The translations under genes were made by a program, and so were the position numbers. This document shows positions 53,880 to 59,964 of a DNA stretch of 59,964 nucleotides, piece by piece. Position 1 is the first letter of the stretch, and each line of letters begins with the position of its first letter. Source of the DNA: Streptomyces sp. CBMA291 (GTDB taxonomy: Bacteria; Actinomycetota; Actinomycetes; Streptomycetales; Streptomycetaceae); assembly GCF_014596525.1 (NCBI RefSeq), contig NZ_MSJP01000036.1, positions 1 through 59,964 of the forward strand, given 5' to 3'. A model generated the notes under the pieces. It had not been told where the DNA came from. It was given only the letters and a program-made list of their open reading frames with translations, and ran no database searches.

Positions 53880-54733
53880 GCCATCCCCGTTCCGTATGCG
53901 TAGAAGCCCGATCCGGTCTTGCGTCCGAACCGCCCCTGTTCGACCTTCTCCAGCAGAAGCCGACAGGGGCGGTACCCGTCGGATCCGGTGCGCTCGTGCA
54001 GCACGTGGAGGGTGTCCACGACGTTGTCGAGACCGATGAGGTCCCCGGTGGCGAGGGGGCCGGTGCGGTGGCCCAGGCAGCTCGTGAAGAGGGCGTCGAC
54101 CTGCTCCGGGGTGGCCAGGCCCTCCTGGACGATGGAGGCCGCTTCGTTGATCATGCGCTGGAGCACGCGGTTGATCACGAAGCCGGGTCCGTCGCCGACC
54201 ACGACCGGCGTGCGGCCGAGCCGGGAGAGCAGGTCCAGGGCCCGCTCCAGGACCTCCGGCGCGGTGCGCGGGCCGCGTACCACCTCGACGCCCTCGATGA
54301 GGTAGGGCGGGTTCATGAAGTGGGCGCCGAGCACGTCCGATGGCCGGGCGGCCGACCCGGCCAGCTCGTCCACCGGAATGGCGGAGGTGTTGGTGAGCAG
54401 CGGGGTGCCGGGGGCGACCGCCGCCGAGACCCCGGCGAGCACCGCGGCCTTGACCTCCGGCCGCTCGACGACGCACTCGACGACCACGGTGGCGCCGGCC
54501 GCCGCCCGCAGGTCGGCACTGGACTCCAGGAGTCCGTCGGCGCTCGCCTCCGCGGGCAGCTTGCCCAGCATCTGGGCCATGCGCAGGTTCTGCCGTACGA
54601 CGTCCCCGGCCCGTGCGCGGGCTTCGGCGCTGTCGTCCACGAGCAGCACCGGAACCCCGTGGCCCACGGCCAGCGTGGCCAGCCCGGCGCCCATGGTGCC
54701 CGCGCCGATCACCGCCAGTGTCGGCTCGCTCAT
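53876..54733 (-). CDS. 3-hydroxyacyl-CoA dehydrogenase, FkbK-like
   Basis: A 285-residue NAD-dependent dehydrogenase. Residues 5-20 form the Rossmann motif LAVIGAGTMGAGLATLA. ECVVERPEVK, GAHFMNPPYLIEGVEVVRG (catalytic His region) and GDGPGFVINRVLQRMINEA complete the 3-hydroxybutyryl-CoA dehydrogenase pattern. FkbK homologues oxidise the glyceryl hydroxyl on the ACP to the aldehyde level. ATG at 54733 overlaps the stop of the KS-T-R gene by 4 bases. Confidence 0.92.
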   Translation of the reverse strand: MSEPTLAVIGAGTMGAGLATLAVGHGVPVLLVDDSAEARARAGDVVRQNLRMAQMLGKLPAEASADGLLESSADLRAAAGATVVVECVVERPEVKAAVLAGVSAAVAPGTPLLTNTSAIPVDELAGSAARPSDVLGAHFMNPPYLIEGVEVVRGPRTAPEVLERALDLLSRLGRTPVVVGDGPGFVINRVLQRMINEAASIVQEGLATPEQVDALFTSCLGHRTGPLATGDLIGLDNVVDTLHVLHERTGSDGYRPCRLLLEKVEQGRFGRKTGSGFYAYGTGMA

Positions 54734-57700
54734 CCTCGTTCTCCTCTCGTGTCGGTGAGTCCGGAACCGATCGACCGCCGGTACTCCGGCCGGTCGGCGA
54801 GACGGCGCAGGCTCCGGACAAGTGCCCGGGGTGCGACGGCGGAGGAGGCGCCTTCGGCGGTCAGCCAGGGGCGCCACGCGTCCGCGTCGACGGTGACGTG
54901 CGCGTCGTCCGGTGCGCCCGAGGTGTCCGCCGGGGCGTCCTCGGTGCGGATCAGGGCGATCGCGGCGAGCGTCTCGTCACCGCTGTCCAGGGCCAGATCG
55001 GCCACGGCGGCGTGCCAGTCCCGCACCGGAGCCTCGGTGGTGGGCATCCCCTCGGCGACGAGTCCGCCGATCAGGGCGCGCAGTGTCGTCGGCTCGGCGT
55101 CGACCAGGTGGTGGACCCGGCCCAGGGTGTCGGGGCGGTGTGCGAGGGCCACCACCGCGCGGGCCACGGTGTCGACCGGAGCCATGAACAGGGGCCGGTC
55201 GTCGGCGGGGCGCAGCCCGGTGGCGAGACTGCCCGCGAGTATCCGCCAGGTCATGTCCTTCGGGTTGCAGGCTCCGCTGACCGAGTCGCCCAGGACCAGA
55301 CCGGGCCGGAACACCCGGACCCGCATGCCGTCCTTCTCGGCCCGTTCGATCAGCCGCTCGCCGACCCACTTGCTGGTGCCGTAACCGCCGGATTCGGCGG
55401 ACAGCGGCTGGTCGCGCTCCTCGCGGACGCGGCGGGGCGTTCCGGTGGGGGTGGCGGCGGCCAGGCTGGAGACGTAGCTGAGATCGGGGACGCCGTGCGC
55501 CCGCATCCAGCGCAGGAGTGCGACGGTGCCGAGGACGTTGGCCTCGCGCAGGGCGCGGTACGGCTCGGTGAAGACGACCCGGGCGGCGCAGTGCACCACG
55601 CGGCCGACGCGGGCGGCGGCCTCCGGGACCCGGTCGAGGGCGGCGGAGCCTTCGGCGAGGTCGCCGACGACGACCCGGACCCGGGCGGGATCGGGCCGGG
55701 GAAGCGAGTAGGCGTCGGCGGCGGCTCTCAGGCGCCGCCAGGCGTGCTCCTCGTCGCGGGCCCGGACCAGGCAGTACACGGGCGCCTCGTCGGCGGCGCA
55801 CAGTTCACGCAGCAGGAAGGCGCCGATGAAGCCGGTGGCGCCGGTCAGCAGCACCGCGCCGCCGGGGCGCTGCGGCGACGCCTCGCCGAGGGACAGTTCC
55901 AGGTCGGCGTCGACCAGGGCCCCGTCACCGTCCAGGGCCTCTCCCCCGAGGCCCCCTCCGGCGAGCCGGGTGCGGACGGCGTCGGCGACCCGGCGGACGG
56001 TGGCCCGGGTGCCGCCCACCCGGTGCAGGTTCAGCCGGACGTCGTGACGGCGGCCGATCTCCAGGGCCATCCGGGTGGCGAGCAGCGACGTGCCGCCGAG
56101 CCGGTCGAACTCGTCGTCCACGCCGATCGGCGCGATGCCGAACAACTCCTCCCACAGGGCGACCAGTTCGGCCTCCAGCGCGTCGGCCGCGGGCACCGGG
56201 GCGCCGAGCCGGTCGGGCCGGGCGTCCGCCGTGACGGCCCGGTCCCGGTCGGTTCGGGACGCGGCGCTGTCGCGGCCGGGTGCGGCCGGGCCGTCCGGCC
56301 GCCCGCGCAGGACGTCGCCGATCCGGTCGAGGGCCCACAACCGGCGCCGCTGGAAGGGATAGGTCGGCAGCGGCACCCGGCGGGCGCCCGGGGCGGAACC
56401 GTCCGCCCTCGCGGCCCACGCGACGTCCACGCCTTCCAGCCACGCGGCGGTCAGCGCCGCGTCGAGGGTGTCGGCGGGGTCGGACGCGCTGCCCGCCCCG
56501 CCCGTCGCATGGCGGTCGGGGCCGCTCTGCCCCGGCCCCACGACCAGGAGGTACGTGCCGGCGGGGAGGGACGCGGGCACCTCGGGCGCGGTCCGTGCGC
56601 CGGGGCCGAGGGCGGCGAGCACCGCCTCCTCAAGGGCCGCCGCGCCGGGTGACGGGTCGGTGCGGACCACGAGCGGGGTCAGCGGGCGGGACAGCACGGT
56701 CCTGGCCTGCGGCGGCCGGGGCATCCGCAGGGCGCCCGCCAGCCGGTCCGGCGGGGCGGTGACGACTCTGCGGTGCTCGAAGGAGCGGCGGCCGACCCGC
56801 AGGGTGTGGACCAGGTCGGCGACCCGGTACGTGCCTTCGTCGAGGGCGTCGGCGAGCCGCCCGCACAGCGCGTCCAGGGCGGTGCGGGTACGGGCGGACA
56901 CGGTCAGCCGTACCGTCGCGGGCGCCGGGTCGTCGGCATCGGCGGTGCGGGACACCGGGTCGGGAGCCCGCAGCACCACGGCCGTGTTGGTGCCGCCCTG
57001 GCCCATCGAGTGGACCAGGATCCTGCGGTCCGGGTCCGTACACCGCCCCGGAACGGTGTCGATGCGCAGCGAGCTGCCGGCGAGTATCCCGGGGTCCCGG
57101 GGGGCGGTGAACTGCGGGTGGGGCGGCAGCTGCCCGGTGTGGGCGATGTGAACGGCCTTGAGGAGACCGGCGATTCCCGCCGCCGAGCCGCAGTGGCCCA
57201 CGTTGGCCTTGACGGAGCCGAGTCCGGCGAAGCCGGTGCGGCCCGTGGGACTGCGCAACGCCTCGGCGAGGCCCTGGAGTTCCACGTGGTCGCCGAGCGG
57301 GGTGCCGGAGCCGTGCGCCTCGACGTAGGCGATCCGGTCGGGGTCGGTACCGGCCGAGTCGAGCGCGGCGCGGACGACGTCGGCGACACCGCGCGGGCTC
57401 GGCGCCGTGAACCCGGGCCGGTCGGCGCCGTCGTTGTTGACGGCGCTGCCCTCGACGACCGCCCACACGTGGTCGCCGTCGGCGAGCGCGTCCTGGAGCC
57501 GCCGCAGCACCACCACGCCGATGCCCGCCCCGGGGGCCGTACCGCTGGACTTGGCGTCGAAGGAGCGGCAGTAGCCGTCCTCGGAGACGATGCCCCCGGC
57601 CTCGTAGCGGTATCCGGCCTCCGGCACCGATCCGCCGCTGCCTCCGGCGAGGGCGATGTCGCAGTCCCCGGCGAGCAGGGCGTTGACCGCCTGGTGCACG

Positions 57701-58254
57701 GCGGTGAGGGAGGAGGAGCAGGCGGTCTGGACGGCGATGGCGGGGCCGCGCAGCCCGAGCCGGTGGGCGACCCGGGCGGGCATGAAGTCGAAGAGGCTGC
57801 CCCGGCGCACGTCGCCGTCGGCGACGGCCGCGAAGCCATGCTCCCGTGCGCGGGCGAGATAGAGCGCCATGGCGTACGTGCTGAAGCTCGCCCCCGCGTA
57901 GACGCCGACGAGCGGGCCGTCGTCGCGCGCCGGGTGTCCGGCGTGTTCCAGGGCCTCCCAGCACACTTCGAGGAAGACGCGCTGGTACGGGTCGATCAGC
58001 TCGGCCTCGGCCGGGGCGATGCCGAAGAACCCGGCGTCGAAGTCGGTGAGGCCCGGCAGCCGCACGCCCACCCGCACGTAGTCGGGCGAGGCGTGCAGGG
58101 AGTCGTCCACACCGGCGGCCCGCAGCTCCTCGTCGGTGAACTCGCGCATGCCGACGCGTCCTTCGGACAGGTTGCGCCAGAAATCAGCGGGGCCCCACGC
58201 GTCGGGGAACCGGGCTCCCACACCGACGACGGCTATGTCGGTCTCGCTGGTCAT
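54730..58254 (-). CDS. AT-less KS-T-reductase protein
   Basis: A 1174-residue hybrid enzyme. The ketosynthase (1-430) has all catalytic residues: Cys179 (VQTACSSSL), His314 (VEAHGSGTP) and His354 ([10 protein letters not shown]). The KS-AT linker follows, then about 120 residues without an acyltransferase GHSxG motif, then the post-AT linker [15 protein letters not shown]. So an AT appears to have been lost while the linkers stayed. A carrier domain with DRLGGTSLL (about 720) and a thioester-reductase (from about 800; [26 protein letters not shown]) complete it. It should extend an amino-acyl thioester once and release an aldehyde or alcohol. ATG at 58254. Confidence 0.92.
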   Translation of the reverse strand: MTSETDIAVVGVGARFPDAWGPADFWRNLSEGRVGMREFTDEELRAAGVDDSLHASPDYVRVGVRLPGLTDFDAGFFGIAPAEAELIDPYQRVFLEVCWEALEHAGHPARDDGPLVGVYAGASFSTYAMALYLARAREHGFAAVADGDVRRGSLFDFMPARVAHRLGLRGPAIAVQTACSSSLTAVHQAVNALLAGDCDIALAGGSGGSVPEAGYRYEAGGIVSEDGYCRSFDAKSSGTAPGAGIGVVVLRRLQDALADGDHVWAVVEGSAVNNDGADRPGFTAPSPRGVADVVRAALDSAGTDPDRIAYVEAHGSGTPLGDHVELQGLAEALRSPTGRTGFAGLGSVKANVGHCGSAAGIAGLLKAVHIAHTGQLPPHPQFTAPRDPGILAGSSLRIDTVPGRCTDPDRRILVHSMGQGGTNTAVVLRAPDPVSRTADADDPAPATVRLTVSARTRTALDALCGRLADALDEGTYRVADLVHTLRVGRRSFEHRRVVTAPPDRLAGALRMPRPPQARTVLSRPLTPLVVRTDPSPGAAALEEAVLAALGPGARTAPEVPASLPAGTYLLVVGPGQSGPDRHATGGAGSASDPADTLDAALTAAWLEGVDVAWAARADGSAPGARRVPLPTYPFQRRRLWALDRIGDVLRGRPDGPAAPGRDSAASRTDRDRAVTADARPDRLGAPVPAADALEAELVALWEELFGIAPIGVDDEFDRLGGTSLLATRMALEIGRRHDVRLNLHRVGGTRATVRRVADAVRTRLAGGGLGGEALDGDGALVDADLELSLGEASPQRPGGAVLLTGATGFIGAFLLRELCAADEAPVYCLVRARDEEHAWRRLRAAADAYSLPRPDPARVRVVVGDLAEGSAALDRVPEAAARVGRVVHCAARVVFTEPYRALREANVLGTVALLRWMRAHGVPDLSYVSSLAAATPTGTPRRVREERDQPLSAESGGYGTSKWVGERLIERAEKDGMRVRVFRPGLVLGDSVSGACNPKDMTWRILAGSLATGLRPADDRPLFMAPVDTVARAVVALAHRPDTLGRVHHLVDAEPTTLRALIGGLVAEGMPTTEAPVRDWHAAVADLALDSGDETLAAIALIRTEDAPADTSGAPDDAHVTVDADAWRPWLTAEGASSAVAPRALVRSLRRLADRPEYRRSIGSGLTDTRGERG

Positions 58255-59964
58255 TCGCTCGCCTTCCGGTTGCTGGTGCGCTGCGGCGTGGTCCGCCGGC
58301 GCCGTGCGGCAAGTCGGCTCCGGTCGCCTCCCCCCGCCCCGGGGGTCACCCGGACGGAGAGCGGCGGCGGTGCGAAGACGGGGTCGTGGAGCAGGGCTGC
58401 CTGGGACCGTACGGTCGCGTGCCGGAACAGGTCGCCGACCTCCAGCGGCCGTTCGGTGAGCGCGCGCAGCCGTTCCAGGAGCCGGATGAGCAGCAACGAG
58501 CTGCCACCGGCCTCGAAGAACGCCTGGTCCAGGGAGACGTCGGGGGTACGCAGCACCTCCCGCCAGGCTTGCAGCACCTGCTCGACGAGGTCGCCCCCGC
58601 CGACGGGGGCGCCGGACCCGGACCCCGGTCCGGCCCCGTGCACCGGCCCGACCGCGGCTCCGGTGACTTCGGACATGCCGGTGTCGGCCGCGAGCAGCGC
58701 CCGCAGGGCGTGGCGGTCGGCCTTGCCGGTGGCGGCGACCGGGATCCGGTCGAGCGCCATCAGCCGGTCGGGCACGAGATGGGCGGGCAGCAGCGCCCGC
58801 AACCGCTCGCGCACCGCCGCCGGGTCGGTGACGGCCGCGTCCAGGACGGTGAACGCGACGAGTTCGCCCTGGTGGCCGAGTACATCGGCCTGGCGGACGC
58901 CGGGCAGTCCCAGCAGGACGTGCAGCGTCTCGCCCGGCTCCACCCGGAAGCCCCGCACCTTGACCTGGTCGTCGGCCCGGCCGCGCAGGTGGACGCGGCC
59001 CCGGTCGTCGGTGAAGGCAAGGTCCCCGGTGCGGTAGATCCGCTCCCCGGTGGGCGCGGTGCGGAAGGCCGCGCGCGTGGCCTCGGGCCGCCCGAGGTAC
59101 CCGGCGGCGACCTGCGGTCCGCCGATCCACAGGACCCCGGTGCCGCCCGGCGGGACGGGGCGCAGCTCGTCGTCGAGGACCAGGACGGTGACGCCCGGCA
59201 GCGGCACGCCGACGGGCGGCGTCCCGTCCTCGTCGGGGTCGAGGCGGTGGGTCAGGACGCCCACCGTGGTCTCCGTGGGGCCGTAGTGGTTGAGGAGCAG
59301 GGCGTCCGGGGCGCGCAGGGCCGCGAGTTCCTTGGCGAGAAGCGCCGGAACGGCCTCGCCGCCGAGGACGATCGCCCGCAGCCCGCCGATCTCCTCCCGC
59401 AGCGGGGTGCGCAGCAGCTCGGCGAGGTGCGAGGGCGTGAACTTCACCGCCTGAACGCCGTGTTCGCGCACGACCCGGGCGAGCGCCGCGCCGTCGAGTG
59501 CCTGCCGGTGGTCGGCGATCACCACGCTGCCGCCGGACGCGAGGGCCCCGTGCAGCACAGTCACGGCGAAGTCGGTGTCCATCGTGGTGGCCAGCAGGGT
59601 GCGGCGGGCGGCGAGCCCGGGATGGGCACGGTGCAGTCCGTCCAGATAGGCGGCGAGGTTGCCGTGGGTGACCCGTACGCCCTTGGGACGGCCGGTGGTT
59701 CCCGAGGTGTACATCACGTAGGCGAGGTCGTCCGCGTCGAGGGCGACGGGTTCGGGCCGGGTGTCCTCGCCGCCGGGGCCGTCCGCCGGGACCAGGGACA
59801 CGTCCGCGCCGCAGGCGGCCACGGCCGCGGCGCCCGCGCCGTCGACCACGACGGCCCCGGCCCCGGTGTCCTCGATCAGGAACCGGAGGCGGGAGGCCGG
59901 CTGGTCGACGCCGACGGGGCCGTACGCGGCGCCCGCGCGCAGCACGCCGAGCCGGGCGGCGAGC
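58251..59964 (-). CDS. NRPS A-T protein, Asp-like code (partial)
   Basis: The 3' 570 or so codons of an NRPS protein whose start lies beyond the window. The adenylation domain (YTSGTTGRPKGVRVTH, NHYGPTETT, YRTGDLAF, VKVRGFRVEPGE, ATGKADRHAL) is followed by a carrier domain (ACP-like FFEAGGSSLLLI). Reading the binding-pocket positions by eye gives D-T-A-K-V-G-H-V-G-K, closest to aspartate codes (D-L-T-K-V-G-H-I-G-K). The C-terminus is a basic tail ([21 protein letters not shown]), probably docking to KS-T-R, whose start overlaps by 4 bases. No condensation domain is seen in the available part, so this could be a loading module. Confidence 0.87.
   Translation of the reverse strand, partial: LAARLGVLRAGAAYGPVGVDQPASRLRFLIEDTGAGAVVVDGAGAAAVAACGADVSLVPADGPGGEDTRPEPVALDADDLAYVMYTSGTTGRPKGVRVTHGNLAAYLDGLHRAHPGLAARRTLLATTMDTDFAVTVLHGALASGGSVVIADHRQALDGAALARVVREHGVQAVKFTPSHLAELLRTPLREEIGGLRAIVLGGEAVPALLAKELAALRAPDALLLNHYGPTETTVGVLTHRLDPDEDGTPPVGVPLPGVTVLVLDDELRPVPPGGTGVLWIGGPQVAAGYLGRPEATRAAFRTAPTGERIYRTGDLAFTDDRGRVHLRGRADDQVKVRGFRVEPGETLHVLLGLPGVRQADVLGHQGELVAFTVLDAAVTDPAAVRERLRALLPAHLVPDRLMALDRIPVAATGKADRHALRALLAADTGMSEVTGAAVGPVHGAGPGSGSGAPVGGGDLVEQVLQAWREVLRTPDVSLDQAFFEAGGSSLLLIRLLERLRALTERPLEVGDLFRHATVRSQAALLHDPVFAPPPLSVRVTPGAGGGDRSRLAARRRRTTPQRTSNRKASE

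Overview
The window is very GC-rich DNA with strong third-position GC bias, GTG/TTG starts and tightly overlapping genes. It carries Streptomyces hallmarks: a Tap-like telomere-associated protein, an Rrf2/NsrR-Hmp nitric-oxide pair, a septum-formation family protein, roadblock and DUF6397-like genes, and a Cys-containing leader peptide. It is best read as a chromosomal segment of a Streptomyces-type actinomycete.

Positions 1-41,560 are mostly housekeeping and accessory genes. In order they are: an inositol-monophosphatase-like protein; a leader peptide followed by two flavin-dependent monooxygenases (probably sulfur scavenging); a CocE/NonD hydrolase; a PP2C phosphatase; a TetR-MFS efflux pair whose regulator carries a 21-unit 9-bp tandem repeat; a Mn(II) (yybP-ykoY) riboswitch with a GDT1/UPF0016 transporter; cupin and TPR proteins; a secreted PHB-depolymerase-type esterase; a ThrE-like exporter; divergent SRPBCC/PadR genes; a peroxiredoxin; nsrR-hmp with two matching operators; a short MreB-like protein; a Tap-like gene with a coupled small gene; a polysaccharide deacetylase lipoprotein behind a degenerate 18-bp tandem array; DUF6397-like and roadblock genes flanking two DnaA boxes; a tannase-like secreted esterase; a MOSC protein; a fatty-acid desaturase; an SNF2 helicase coupled to a SWIM zinc-finger protein; a septum-formation protein; folD with a ZTP riboswitch; and a GAF-domain regulator next to an aldehyde dehydrogenase.

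Positions 41,923 to the window end are a minus-strand NRPS/PKS biosynthetic operon, almost all with 4-bp start/stop overlaps, whose 5' end lies beyond the window. In transcription order it encodes: an A-T NRPS (partial, Asp-like code); a KS-T-R protein that lacks an acyltransferase but keeps the flanking linkers; a hydroxymalonyl-ACP type set (3-hydroxyacyl-CoA dehydrogenase, ACP, acyl-CoA dehydrogenase, FkbH-like HAD protein) with a KAS III-like protein of altered catalytic residues inserted; an MFS exporter; a type II thioesterase; an MbtH-like protein; a P450; an A-T-C NRPS (Val-like code); and a free-standing condensation-domain protein. No O-methyltransferase is present, so the extender would be hydroxymalonyl-ACP rather than methoxymalonyl-ACP. 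I infer a small peptide-polyketide made from an acidic and a branched amino acid plus one hydroxylated C2 unit, released reductively. I do not recognise a known product for this arrangement, and it is the best candidate here for an undescribed system.
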